Source of the DNA: Acinetobacter proteolyticus
GTDB lineage: Bacteria; Pseudomonadota; Gammaproteobacteria; Pseudomonadales; Moraxellaceae
Assembly: GCF_000367945.1 (NCBI RefSeq)
Contig: NZ_KB849179.1
Coordinates: 1 to 64,000 of the forward strand
DNA: 64,000 nt
Direction: 5' to 3'
Below the pieces are notes generated by a model that worked only from the letters and a program-made list of their open reading frames with translations, searched no databases and was not told where the DNA came from. A program made the translations under genes and the position numbers. This document shows, one piece after another, positions 8,128 to 16,905 of this stretch (the stretch's first letter is position 1; each line of letters starts with the position of its first letter).

Positions 8128-8772
8128 TTGGATAAACGAATGCAAGACGATATTTCAGGTTGGACGGAATGGAATGCCCATTTTGATGGGATTGAGGAAA
8201 TTTCAAGTCCAAGTGAGTTACATGGTTTGCTCACAGGTATAGTTTGTGTGACACAAGCACCGACCACAGATGAATGGTCACAAATTTTAAACACCCTGAA
8301 TGTGCCTGCTTTACAGCCAGAGGCACTGGAGAGTTTAACCGACGAAGCAGAAGACGTTTCTCATGCTTTGTCAGATGATGAGTTGGATTATCTACCGATG
8401 CTACCTGATGATAGCCACTTACTTGCAGACCGTGTGCAAGCGTTGGCAGATTGGTGTGCGGGTGTCGTTCTTGGTTTTGGTCTGGCTTCTGGTCATATTC
8501 GTGGCGAGGAACAAGAACTGATTGAACATTTACAAGATGTTGCAGCGGTTGAGTTTGAAGATTCGGATAACGATGAAGCGGGCGAAGAAAGCTATCAGGA
8601 GTTGTATGAGTTTGTGCGCTTGATCCCTGTAAGCTTGTCAATTGGTCGTAAAAAGATTGCTGTAGCCGAAAGCTCTTTATTACAAAACTTTCATGCCAAA
8701 AGCAGAAATTCAGATAATCCTGTAGATCCACAAACTGTGGTAGAAATGTTTACCCCGCATCGTCCGAGTTAA
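8128..8772 (+). CDS. ygfB: UPF0149 family protein YgfB
   Basis: The 214-residue frame starts at a TTG (8128); the ATG at 8140 (MQDDISGW) is an equally good start. UPF0149 features are the SPSELHGLLTGIVCV segment near residue 35 and a C-terminal LADWCAGVVLGFGLASG block around residues 107-125, followed by an acidic tail. In Pseudomonas, YgfB acts as a regulator affecting AmpDh3 and beta-lactam response; the role here is not shown. It is the first gene of the ygfB-pepP-ubiH-ubiI cluster and diverges from the zapA operon. Confidence 0.88.
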   Translation: MDKRMQDDISGWTEWNAHFDGIEEISSPSELHGLLTGIVCVTQAPTTDEWSQILNTLNVPALQPEALESLTDEAEDVSHALSDDELDYLPMLPDDSHLLADRVQALADWCAGVVLGFGLASGHIRGEEQELIEHLQDVAAVEFEDSDNDEAGEESYQELYEFVRLIPVSLSIGRKKIAVAESSLLQNFHAKSRNSDNPVDPQTVVEMFTPHRPS

Positions 8773-8841
8773 CTCGGACTTTGTCTTATGACTTTATAAA
8801 TAAAGATACTTACAATCATTCATCTTCATCTGAAGGAAAAT

Positions 8842-10161
8842 ATGAAATTAAGTCAAGCCGATTTTAAACAACGTCGTGATCTTCTTGCTAAACAAATAGG
8901 CAACAATAGCATTGCAATTATTGCGACTCGGGCAGAAATGTATCGTAATCGCGATGCGGATTATAAATATCGTGCAGACAGTAGTTTTTATTATCTGACT
9001 GGATTTGCAGAGCCAGAAGCCGTTGCCGTGATCGAAACTTTTGAAGAAGGTGAGGAATATAGCTATAGCTTGTTCTGCCGCGAACGTAATCGTGAAATGG
9101 AAATCTGGAATGGCTATCGTGCTGGAATTGACGGTGCGATTGAAATTTATGATGCAGATGAAGCTTATGCAATTGATTTGCTAGATGAAGAAATTATTGA
9201 CAAGTTATTAAATAAACAGCGTCTTTACTATCGTATTGGTCAAAATGCTGAATTTGATGCACGTGTAAGCCAATGGATTCAAAAGGCAGATGCACAGCAG
9301 CGTCGTGGTGGTGCTGCGCCAGCAGAAGTGGTTCAGCTTGATCGTATTGTCGATGAGATGCGTTTGAAAAAATCGGCACAAGAAATTGAGCTAATGCAGA
9401 TTGCATCCAATATCAGTGCAGAAGCGCATACCCGTGCCATGCAAACGGTTAAACCTGAGATGATGGAGTATGCACTGGAGGCGGAACTCAATTATATCTT
9501 TGGTAAAAACGGCTGTGTACCATCTTATAACAGTATTGTTGGTGGTGGTGAAAATGCCTGTATTTTGCACTACGTTGAAAATAACAAGCCGTTAAAAGAT
9601 GGTGATTTAGTTCTGATTGATGCGGCGTGTGAATATGAGTTCTATGCATCGGACATTACCCGTACATTTCCTGTAAATGGTAAATTTAGCCCTGAACAAA
9701 AAGCACTTTATAATGTGGTTTTAGAAGCACAGCTGGCTGCGATTGATGCAACCCGTATCGGCAATCACTATAAATATCCGCATGAAGTGGCTGTAAAGAT
9801 TTTAACCCAAGGGTTGGTTGATCTTGGTTTACTGCATGGTAATGTGGATGAGTTGATTGAAAATGAAGCATTCCGTCAATTCTTTATGCATGGTACAGGG
9901 CATTGGCTCGGTATGGATGTGCATGATGTGGGTGCTTATAAAACTGGCGAAGACTGGCGTGCTTATGAGGCGGGTATGGTGGTCACTGTTGAACCAGGTC
10001 TCTATGTTGCACCTGATGATGAAACCGTCGATGCAAAATGGCGGGGTATCGGCATTCGTATTGAAGACGATATTGTCGTGACAGAAAATGGACCGTTGGT
10101 TTTGACTAAGAATGTGGTAAAAACCGTTGAAGAGATTGAAAGCTTGATGGTGAGCCGTTAA
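8842..10161 (+). CDS. pepP: Xaa-Pro aminopeptidase (aminopeptidase P)
   Basis: The 439-residue protein matches proline aminopeptidase II, which removes N-terminal residues preceding proline and uses two Mn(II). The metal ligands are visible: D260 in LIDAACEYEF, D271 in SDITRTF, H350 in HGTGHWLGMDVHD, E384 in VEPGLYV and E408 in RIEDDIVV. The N-terminal creatinase-like domain has FYYLTGFAEPEAV. Length agrees with E. coli PepP (441). An AAGGAAAAT stretch precedes the start. Cytoplasmic. Confidence 0.96.
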   Translation: MKLSQADFKQRRDLLAKQIGNNSIAIIATRAEMYRNRDADYKYRADSSFYYLTGFAEPEAVAVIETFEEGEEYSYSLFCRERNREMEIWNGYRAGIDGAIEIYDADEAYAIDLLDEEIIDKLLNKQRLYYRIGQNAEFDARVSQWIQKADAQQRRGGAAPAEVVQLDRIVDEMRLKKSAQEIELMQIASNISAEAHTRAMQTVKPEMMEYALEAELNYIFGKNGCVPSYNSIVGGGENACILHYVENNKPLKDGDLVLIDAACEYEFYASDITRTFPVNGKFSPEQKALYNVVLEAQLAAIDATRIGNHYKYPHEVAVKILTQGLVDLGLLHGNVDELIENEAFRQFFMHGTGHWLGMDVHDVGAYKTGEDWRAYEAGMVVTVEPGLYVAPDDETVDAKWRGIGIRIEDDIVVTENGPLVLTKNVVKTVEEIESLMVSR

Positions 10162-10244
10162 AACCTAATTTCATTTTAAATTTTATTGGCTTGTATATTT
10201 CTTATGTCTCACCAGTATCATTCGTGGTGAGACAAGGTGAAAAT

Positions 10245-10799
10245 ATGAAGATGGATTCAGAAGGAAGGCCCTATCTCACTCAATATAGTGAGGATGGGTT
10301 TATTGATTGTGTATTTCGTATAATGAATTTAACCGAGAATAAAACAAGTTATAAATTTCATATGACCAGTTCATTTAACGGTGAAATTTTGGGATTAAAT
10401 GCTGAGGTGATTAAAAGCATGGAGGGAGGTTTGGATAATGATATGCATCTTATTCAAAAACATGTCTATCGTGCAGGAGTGATCTTGTCTAGATCTGGTA
10501 TCGAGAGTGATAATTTATTAAATAGCTTGAGTCACCTTTATCAGTTACCATTCAAAAAGCAACATAAGATGCGTGAAGTAGAGTCATTCACGGCTATTGC
10601 TCTTCATCAAGGCAACCTGAATATGCGAGAAGAGCAAGTACGAATAAAAATTTTTGGTCGAGATGATGAAGAACAGTATGATTTAGATAAAGATTACAAT
10701 GAATCCTTTTTCAATCTTGATCTAAAAAATGGCTTTGTATACTGGAATGAAAAAGATGAGTCCTATAGAGAATCACTTATCAATGGATTGTCTGAATAA
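10245..10799 (+). CDS. Hypothetical protein inserted between pepP and ubiH
   Basis: The ATG at 10245 has an AAGGTGAAAAT site at proper spacing; the longer frame from 10191 begins with TTG and lacks one. The ~184-residue product is not recognised. It has no signal peptide or membrane helix, is acidic near the C-terminus (FGRDDEEQYDLDKDYNESFF), and is more AT-rich than pepP and ubiH. The surrounding genes usually form a tight cluster, so this is probably an accessory insertion. A role as an immunity-type protein is possible but unsupported. Confidence 0.6.
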   Translation: MKMDSEGRPYLTQYSEDGFIDCVFRIMNLTENKTSYKFHMTSSFNGEILGLNAEVIKSMEGGLDNDMHLIQKHVYRAGVILSRSGIESDNLLNSLSHLYQLPFKKQHKMREVESFTAIALHQGNLNMREEQVRIKIFGRDDEEQYDLDKDYNESFFNLDLKNGFVYWNEKDESYRESLINGLSE

Positions 10800-10997
10800 A
10801 CTTGCAGCTATAATCGAAATAATACCTTTTTGTAGAATGTTTTTAATGGTTAATAATTCTAAAAATAACCCTTTTTGTGCAGCATATTGATTTAAAAAAA
10901 CATAGACCAAACAAAGTACAAATTCCCTTCCTGATTTAAGTTAGAGTAAGATAGTCCCGAAACATCAAGTCATGAAAAACTGATAAGGAATAATATT

Positions 10998-12209
10998 ATG
11001 CAGCAACAAGTCATCATTGTCGGTGGAGGTATGGTTGGACTCAGCCTTGCTTTAATGTTGGCAAAATCTAATATCGCAGTAAAGTTATTAGAAGCTGTGA
11101 AATATCCAAATTACGATGACGAAAACGTTGCCCCTTATCACTCCAGCTTTGATGCGCGAAATACCGCACTGTCACGCCGTAGCGTACAGATTTACCAAAA
11201 ATTGGGTTTGTGGGAAGCCTTACAGCAACATGCTACCCCAATTCTGCAAGTGCATATTACCGAGCAGGGCAGTTTTGGTAAGGCGCGTTTAGTCGCAGAA
11301 CAAGAAAAAGTAGAAAGCTTTGGACAAGTGATTGAGAACGCATGGTTGGGGCGTGTATTACTGACCCAAGTACGTCAACAGCCATTGATCGAGTTGATTG
11401 ATGGTGTACAAGTGACTTCACTGACCCAAGATGCAGATCAAGTCCAAATTGAAGCCATGCGTAATGGTGAATATATCCATTCCTTAAAATCCAAGTTGGT
11501 AATTGCTGCGGATGGTCGTGACTCCTTTTGCCGACAAGCCATTGGCGTGGGGGTGGATGAGCATGATTATGACCAAGTCGCGATTGTGACCACCGTACAA
11601 ACTTCTAAACCGCATCAACATGTTGGCTTTGAACGCTTTAGTGCACTGGGGCCATTGGCATTGTTACCATTACCGGGTGAATATCGCCGTTCAGTGGTGT
11701 GGCCTGTGAAAAAAGGCACTGAAGCCGAGTGGTTAGGCGAAGAAAATGATCAACATTTTCTTGATGCCTTACAGGAAACCTATGGTGATCGTGCTGGAAA
11801 ATTTGAAAAAACAGGTAAACGCTTTAGTTATCCATTGGCTCAGGTTTTGGCACATAAGCAGGCTGTTGGTCGTGTGGTGTTGATGGGCAATGCAGCACAT
11901 ACCATTCACCCAGTCGCAGGCCAAGGGTTTAACTTGTGTTTACGTGATGCAGATGTGTTGGTTCGTTTCCTAATGGAGCAACTGGCGAAGTCAGATGATA
12001 TCGGTGCGCCTGAAAATTTATTGGCCTATGAACAATCACGTTTGAAAGATCAGCAACGGGTGATTAAGTTCTGTGATTCAGTGGTACGTGGTTTTAGTAA
12101 TCAAAATCCAATTCTCAAGTTATTACGTAATACGGGACTGATCGCATTTGATGTGATTCCGGGGGTTAAACCTCTAGTTGCTAACTATGCAATGGGGCTA
12201 AAAGCATGA
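10998..12209 (+). CDS. ubiH: 2-octaprenyl-6-methoxyphenol hydroxylase UbiH
   Basis: This FAD-dependent monooxygenase of ubiquinone biosynthesis has an N-terminal GGGMVGLSLALML dinucleotide-binding motif, the ARNTALSRRSVQIYQKLG block near residue 55, and a C-terminal GNAAHTIHPVAGQGFNLCL flavin motif near residue 300. UbiH hydroxylates the ring at C1. The 403-residue length is usual. It overlaps the next gene by 4 nt (ATGA), so they are translationally coupled. The order pepP-ubiH-ubiI follows E. coli. Confidence 0.92.
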   Translation: MQQQVIIVGGGMVGLSLALMLAKSNIAVKLLEAVKYPNYDDENVAPYHSSFDARNTALSRRSVQIYQKLGLWEALQQHATPILQVHITEQGSFGKARLVAEQEKVESFGQVIENAWLGRVLLTQVRQQPLIELIDGVQVTSLTQDADQVQIEAMRNGEYIHSLKSKLVIAADGRDSFCRQAIGVGVDEHDYDQVAIVTTVQTSKPHQHVGFERFSALGPLALLPLPGEYRRSVVWPVKKGTEAEWLGEENDQHFLDALQETYGDRAGKFEKTGKRFSYPLAQVLAHKQAVGRVVLMGNAAHTIHPVAGQGFNLCLRDADVLVRFLMEQLAKSDDIGAPENLLAYEQSRLKDQQRVIKFCDSVVRGFSNQNPILKLLRNTGLIAFDVIPGVKPLVANYAMGLKA

Positions 12210-13438
12210 GTGAGCTGTTAGATGTTGTGATTGTTGGCGGTGGCTTAGTCGGTGGATTAACCGCTTTATTGTTGGCTCAAGGTGGCGTACAAGCGACGGT
12301 ATTGGATGCTGCACCTGTCCTTGATCAGGACAAAACTTTGGCTGTGATGAATCCGCGGGTATTGGCACTCAGTCAGGCGACGATTCACTTACTTAAAACA
12401 GTCGATGTTTGGGATGGTTTAGCGCGTCAAATGCCCTATTCAGGTATGCAGGTCTGGAATAAAAATGGCTATGGTGAAATTAATTTTGGCCATGCATCTG
12501 AACAGCAGCCTCAATCAGATCAGGCTTTAGGTTCAATGGTCGAGCCCAGTGTTTTGAATGTGGCGATTCAACAAAAAATGTTGCAGCAGCTCAAAGACTA
12601 TCGAACTCAAGTCAAAGTGATTCGGATTGAACAAATTCCCCAAGGTTGGTCCATTCAATTGGCGGATGGTACAACCCTGAAAACCAAGTTGCTCATTGGT
12701 TCAGATGGCGCAAACTCATTTGTGAGAGAGCAGGCGTATATCGATTTGGATGTACTGGATTATCAGCAGGCTGCAATCAGTTGTGCGATTAAAACCACAC
12801 AGCCGAATCAATATGTGGCACGACAAATTTTCCTACCGACAGGCCCCTTGGCTTATTTGCCGATGGCAAGTTTGGACGCTCAAGAAAATGGTTATTGGCA
12901 GTCGATTGTCTGGACTTTACCAGATGATTATGCCGATGAATATTCGGCACTCAGCGATCAAGACTTTATGCGATTACTGACCCAAGAAAGTCTGCAAATG
13001 CTGGGTGAAGTGGTTGAGGTACGTTCCAGAGCACAGTTCCCACTGAAAGCACGTGCTGCTCAGCGCTATATCAAATCAGGCTTGGCATTGATCGGTGATG
13101 CTGCGCATGTGATTCATCCCTTAGCTGGACAAGGCGTGAATATTGGTTGTCTGGATGCGGCCGTGTTATGTGATGTATTACTGCATGATTTAAAACGTGG
13201 GGTATGGGCCAATGAACAAACCTTATTACGTTATGAACACCTTCGTAAAGGCCAGAATGATGCGATGATGCATAGCATGTCTGCGATTGGTTGGCTGGAA
13301 AGTTCAGAATTATTTCCGTTTGTCTGGGCCCGAAACTTTGGTCTAAAACAGGTCGAACAATTCGATTGGTTTAAAGATCGTTTTATGCAACAAGCCAATG
13401 GACTAGGAACATTGAAAGACACACAATATGCATGTTAA
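12206..13438 (+). CDS. ubiI: UbiH/UbiF/VisC-family hydroxylase (UbiI-like)
   Basis: A second flavin monooxygenase of the COQ6 family: GGGLVGGLTALLLAQGG at the N-terminus, PRVLALSQATIHLL near residue 50, GSDGANS near residue 165 and GDAAHVIHPLAGQGVNIG near residue 295. Position after ubiH corresponds to E. coli visC/ubiI, which hydroxylates C5 of the ring. Exact regiospecificity cannot be read from sequence. It overlaps ubiH by 4 nt. Confidence 0.85.
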   Translation: MSELLDVVIVGGGLVGGLTALLLAQGGVQATVLDAAPVLDQDKTLAVMNPRVLALSQATIHLLKTVDVWDGLARQMPYSGMQVWNKNGYGEINFGHASEQQPQSDQALGSMVEPSVLNVAIQQKMLQQLKDYRTQVKVIRIEQIPQGWSIQLADGTTLKTKLLIGSDGANSFVREQAYIDLDVLDYQQAAISCAIKTTQPNQYVARQIFLPTGPLAYLPMASLDAQENGYWQSIVWTLPDDYADEYSALSDQDFMRLLTQESLQMLGEVVEVRSRAQFPLKARAAQRYIKSGLALIGDAAHVIHPLAGQGVNIGCLDAAVLCDVLLHDLKRGVWANEQTLLRYEHLRKGQNDAMMHSMSAIGWLESSELFPFVWARNFGLKQVEQFDWFKDRFMQQANGLGTLKDTQYAC

Positions 13439-13611
13439 AAAATAGTAGATATTTTTTAAACAATCATTTATAAATCAGAGTGAATTTGGTCATAAAAAGT
13501 ACGTTTTAACAAATATTGTGCTTTGCTAAATCTGAAGAGCTTGCTAAATTCCACCTAGTTCTGATGGCCAAATAGCGATGATGAGAGTTTAGTCATTGTG
13601 GGGAGATGAAG

Positions 13612-13860
13612 ATGACGGAAATGAATGATTACGACGAAAATACAGAAGATGCTGCTGTAGACGACGAAGAGGCGAAAGCGGCAGAAAGTGGTGCAGAGAG
13701 TGAAGAATCGAGCGCCAATGACGCTGATCTAGCTGAAGCGGAAACTTTAACCGTGACTGCGAAGCAGAAACAACGCCAAGCTTTAGAAGATGAAGTTGCA
13801 GCGTTTCTTGCTCGTGGTGGGCGAATTACTGAAGTTCCACCAGGCGAGCATCAAGATTAA
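13612..13860 (+). CDS. SutA-like RNA polymerase-associated regulator
   Basis: The ATG at 13612 has GGGGAG at ideal spacing; 13606 is too close to it. The ~82-residue protein is highly acidic over its first half (DYDENTEDAAVDDEEAK) and ends with a short helix and the motif AFLARGGRITEVPPGEH. This layout, and FLARGGK/R in particular, matches Pseudomonas SutA, an RNA polymerase-binding factor active in slow growth. Orthology is inferred from this pattern, so no symbol is given. It is a single-gene unit ended by a strong terminator. Confidence 0.72.
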   Translation: MTEMNDYDENTEDAAVDDEEAKAAESGAESEESSANDADLAEAETLTVTAKQKQRQALEDEVAAFLARGGRITEVPPGEHQD

Positions 13861-13874
13861 GTCTAAATTGACAT

Positions 13875-13908
13875 AAAAAAGCATCACGGTTGTGATGCTT
13901 TTTTATGT
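13875..13908 (+). terminator. Bidirectional terminator between sutA-like gene and merR
   Basis: AAAAAAGCATCAC, loop GGTT, and GTGATGCTTTTTT form a strong stem with A and T tracts on both sides. It serves the two convergent genes and overlaps the last codons of the MerR gene. Confidence 0.85.
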
Positions 13909-14333
13909 TGATGCGACTCATGGCTACAGTCTAGTGGCTGATGCAGTTCTTTGAGAATACCACATTGCTCAATGGTGCGATGTTGAGAGCATTGTTGCTT
14001 TAAATGACTTAAATCTTGTTGTAGATGCTCTAGGTTTCTAATCTTTTGCGATACTTCGGCAAGATATTGGTCAATCAAATGATCTACTTCTATGCAAGTC
14101 TGGTTCGGGTTGTTCGACAAATCCTTGAGCTTTTGAATATCCTGCAGGGTAATGCCAAGTTCTCGACAATGCTTCAGAAATAAAAGTTCTGACAGTATTT
14201 GTTCGGAATAATGCCGATAATTTCCAGCACTTCGTTTTGCTTTTTCAAGCAATCCAATTTTTTCGTAATAACGAATGGTATCGACCGAAACACCCGCCTT
14301 TTTTGCCAATTGTCCAATCGTGAAATTTATCAT
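13884..14333 (-). CDS. cadR: MerR-family Cd(II)/Pb(II)-type regulator (CadR-like)
   Basis: The 149-residue protein has a MerR helix-turn-helix (TIGQLAKKAGVSVDTIRYYE) and a dimerisation helix at ~80-115. Cysteines at C80 (TCIEVDHLIDQ), C115 and C124 fit the CadR/PbrR metal site. The tail CSHESHQHKK is rich in His, as in CadR. Such regulators twist an over-spaced promoter when Cd(II), Pb(II) or Zn(II) binds. It diverges from a cation transporter with a 19-bp-spaced promoter between them. The metal is inferred from the cysteines. Confidence 0.82.
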   Translation of the reverse strand: MINFTIGQLAKKAGVSVDTIRYYEKIGLLEKAKRSAGNYRHYSEQILSELLFLKHCRELGITLQDIQKLKDLSNNPNQTCIEVDHLIDQYLAEVSQKIRNLEHLQQDLSHLKQQCSQHRTIEQCGILKELHQPLDCSHESHQHKKASQP

Positions 14334-14335
14334 GC

Positions 14336-14366
14336 TTGACTCTGGAGTTACTCTAGGGTTTTAAAT
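14336..14366 (+). promoter_or_regulatory. MerR-type promoter/operator of the cation transporter
   Basis: TTGACT (14336-14341) and TTAAAT (14361-14366) are separated by 19 bp. The spacer holds the imperfect dyad CTGGAGTTACTCTAG (14342-14356). A 19-bp spacer with central dyad is the signature of MerR-activated promoters. The -35 lies 3 bp from the regulator start codon, so the regulator's own promoter must overlap. Confidence 0.8.
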
Positions 14367-14394
14367 CACTATAAAAGATTAAGTGAGAAAAGTC

Positions 14395-15036
14395 ATGGCA
14401 GGATGTGGTTGCAACACAACATGTTCACCAACACAAAAGATTAGTCCAAAGTTTAGAAAGGCTTTGTGGATTGCTTTGATCCTCAATGCATTGATGTTCT
14501 TTGTGGAAATTATCGGGGGATCGCATGCACGTTCAGTGTCACTCTGGGCGGATGCCTTGGACTTTGCGGGGGATGCTGCAAACTATGCCATCTCTTTGGC
14601 TGTATTGTCCATGACCCTATACTGGCGAGCGACCGCAGCCTTAGTCAAAGGAATCACCATGGCTGCATTTGGTATTTTTGTGATTGTTAAAGTGTTTTGG
14701 TCATGGTGGCTAGGTGTAACACCTGAACCAATGCTTATGGGCGCAATTGGTGTATTGGCATTGACTGTCAATGTCATCTCTGCGTTGATGCTCTATGCAT
14801 TCCGTGATGGCGATGCCAATATGCGTTCGGTATGGTTATGCAGTCGGAATGATGCGATTGCCAATATCGCGATCATTATCGCAGCGATCGGTGTATTTGG
14901 AACAGGAACTATGCTCCCCGATTTATTCGTTGCTTTTGTTATTGCGTATTTAGGTGTTTCTTCTGGTTTGGCTGTGATTAAGCAGGCGAGAGCAGAAAGA
15001 AAAATGGATCAAACAAATCTCATGACCAAGGCTTAA
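14395..15036 (+). CDS. Small cation transporter (CDF-like, Cys-rich N-terminus)
   Basis: The ATG at 14395 (MAGCGCNTTC) is preferred over the GTG at 14383. The ~213-residue protein has about six predicted membrane segments and resembles the membrane domain of cation diffusion facilitators. The TM2 motif is ADALDFAGDAANY, with Asp residues in the metal-site positions, and a matching NDAIANIAI lies in TM5. It lacks the usual cytoplasmic C-terminal domain. The N-terminal cysteines could receive metal. Control by the divergent CadR-like regulator points to divalent heavy-metal export. Confidence 0.75.
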   Translation: MAGCGCNTTCSPTQKISPKFRKALWIALILNALMFFVEIIGGSHARSVSLWADALDFAGDAANYAISLAVLSMTLYWRATAALVKGITMAAFGIFVIVKVFWSWWLGVTPEPMLMGAIGVLALTVNVISALMLYAFRDGDANMRSVWLCSRNDAIANIAIIIAAIGVFGTGTMLPDLFVAFVIAYLGVSSGLAVIKQARAERKMDQTNLMTKA

Positions 15037-15068
15037 AACAGCGTATCGTTATTTCATATTAAAATGAT

Positions 15069-15101
15069 AAGGGGACGATTTTTGTAATCGCCCCTTAGGT
15101 T
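15069..15101 (+). terminator. Terminator between transporter and rsmI
   Basis: AAGGGGACGAT and ATCGCCCCTT form a stem with one bulge, followed by AGGTTTTA. It lies between two convergent genes. Confidence 0.65.
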
Positions 15102-15944
15102 TTATTGATCTTGTTGGGTGAGTTCTAAAGCTCGTTGATAAGCGATTTTCTTTTTAATTCCGGTCAAATCAGCAGCCAATTGTGATGCTGCTTTTACCGA
15201 TAAATCCTGTAATAGGCGTTTTAACAACGTATCCAGTTTATCTTGTTCCATGTCTTTTTCGGCAGAAGCACCGCCGACCACGACCACGATCTCACCTTTT
15301 TCTTGGTTGTGATCATTTTCAATCAATGTGACCAATTCTTTTAAGGTCATTTTCTTGATGGTTTCAAAGGTCTTGGTAATTTCACGGGCAAAACCGACAG
15401 GACGGTCTTCACCAAAAACCTGTACCATATCTTGAATACACGCCAAAATACGATGTGGTGCTTCATAGAAAATCAGGGTTTGGGTTTCATCTTTCAGTTT
15501 TTCAAGCTGGCTGATGCGTTGCGATGATTTTGATGGTAAAAATCCTTCAAAACTAAAACGATCGCTTGGCAAGCCAACTGCGCTTAAAGCTGCAATCGCG
15601 GCACAAGCACCGGGGACGGGGATCACACGAATACCGCGTTCTTGTGCAGCGCGAACCAGTTTAAAGCCTGGATCGCTAATCAGAGGCGTACCCGCATCAC
15701 TAATAAGGGCAACATTTTCACCGTTTAAGATTTTTTGGAGAAGTTGATCAATTTTGTTACTTTCGTTGTGATCATGACACGCAGTGAGTGGAGTTGAGAT
15801 ATTATAGTGCTTGAATAATTGAGCAGATTGACGAGTGTCTTCTGCGGCAACCACCGATACGGATTTTAAAATATCAATCGCACGAAAGGTCATGTCATCT
15901 AAGTGCCCAATTGGGGTTGCTACAACAAATAATTGAGCACTCAT
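15102..15944 (-). CDS. rsmI: 16S rRNA (cytidine1402-2'-O)-methyltransferase RsmI
   Basis: The 280-residue SAM-dependent methyltransferase of the tetrapyrrole-methylase fold has the N-terminal LFVVATPIGHLDDMTFRAI, the AEDTRQS block near residue 35, ALISDAGTPLISDPG near residue 80, and VPGACAAIAAL near residue 107. With RsmH it modifies C1402 of 16S rRNA. It lies 16 bp from the divergent lpoA-like gene, the same rsmI/lpoA arrangement as in E. coli (yraL/yraM). Confidence 0.95.
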   Translation of the reverse strand: MSAQLFVVATPIGHLDDMTFRAIDILKSVSVVAAEDTRQSAQLFKHYNISTPLTACHDHNESNKIDQLLQKILNGENVALISDAGTPLISDPGFKLVRAAQERGIRVIPVPGACAAIAALSAVGLPSDRFSFEGFLPSKSSQRISQLEKLKDETQTLIFYEAPHRILACIQDMVQVFGEDRPVGFAREITKTFETIKKMTLKELVTLIENDHNQEKGEIVVVVGGASAEKDMEQDKLDTLLKRLLQDLSVKAASQLAADLTGIKKKIAYQRALELTQQDQ

Positions 15945-15960
15945 AAAAGGTAACTCCCTA

Positions 15961-16893
15961 ATGTATTACAAAAAATATTGGCTGCTACTATGTTTGGCAG
16001 CATGTATGAGCCCAGTTTATGCGGACGTACTGGTGATTCTACCCGAATCAGGTACGATGGCGCGAGCGGGTCAGAGCATCAAACGTGGTTTCTTGAGTGC
16101 TTATACAGCATCTGGTAGTAAAGAAAAAATCATTTTTGTAGATTCTGCCAAAAACAGTATTGATACGATTTTCAAGAAAAGGGTCAATAACAAGACTCGA
16201 TTGATTGTTGGGCCATTGGCTAGACCTGAAATTGAAACCGTGATGCAACTGAATCCAGCAATTCCTGTGCTGGCATTGAATGATGTCAATAGCCAGAACA
16301 CCAATGTATGGCAATTTAGTTTGGCTAAGCAGCATGATGCTGTTGCATTGAATCAATTACTCAAGCAAGACAAAATTAAAAACTTATTGGTGTTACGCCA
16401 AGCAGGAACTGAATCGGCGACAGAATTATTGATGATGGCATTGATGTCTGAGTTCGGCTCAGATATTCATGTGGTCAATGAACTCCCTAAAAAACTGGCT
16501 CGTAGAGAAGGGTTGTTGCTCTTGGGGGATCAACAGTGGTTAGAACAATTAGGTCCATTACCTGAAAAAAATATCTACGCCACAGCTTTGAGTATTGAAC
16601 AAGACAAGAGCATTCCGATAGGGTTAAGTTTCTGTGATACACCGGCGTTATATAATGGGCAATGGACAGATTTAATCAGTGCCTATAAAGAGCAACCTGA
16701 AAATATGGCGTTTCAACGCTTACTGGCCTTTGGTGGTGATGCGTGGAGTATTAGTCAGCAGTTTTTGAATAGTCCTGATCGTCATTTTTCCTTTGAGGGC
16801 CGTACTGGGGCAATTAATATCAAAGATGGCAAAGTTTATCGTCAACCTTATTGCTATCAACAGCAGAAAAAGGGCATCCAACTGTTAAAATAA
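15961..16893 (+). CDS. lpoA: LpoA-like penicillin-binding protein activator (LppC domain only)
   Basis: The 310-residue protein starts with an export signal containing LAAC, a plausible lipobox; a signal peptidase I site after VYA is the alternative. The rest matches the C-terminal LppC, type-1-binding-protein-like domain (VLVILPESGTMARAGQSIKRGF, then RLIVGPLARPEI). E. coli LpoA is about twice as long with an N-terminal TPR domain that is missing here. LpoA stimulates PBP1a from the outer membrane. The genes after it (yraN, dolP) are the usual neighbours. Confidence 0.8.
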   Translation: MYYKKYWLLLCLAACMSPVYADVLVILPESGTMARAGQSIKRGFLSAYTASGSKEKIIFVDSAKNSIDTIFKKRVNNKTRLIVGPLARPEIETVMQLNPAIPVLALNDVNSQNTNVWQFSLAKQHDAVALNQLLKQDKIKNLLVLRQAGTESATELLMMALMSEFGSDIHVVNELPKKLARREGLLLLGDQQWLEQLGPLPEKNIYATALSIEQDKSIPIGLSFCDTPALYNGQWTDLISAYKEQPENMAFQRLLAFGGDAWSISQQFLNSPDRHFSFEGRTGAINIKDGKVYRQPYCYQQQKKGIQLLK

Positions 16894-16905
16894 GATTGAA
16901 CAGGT

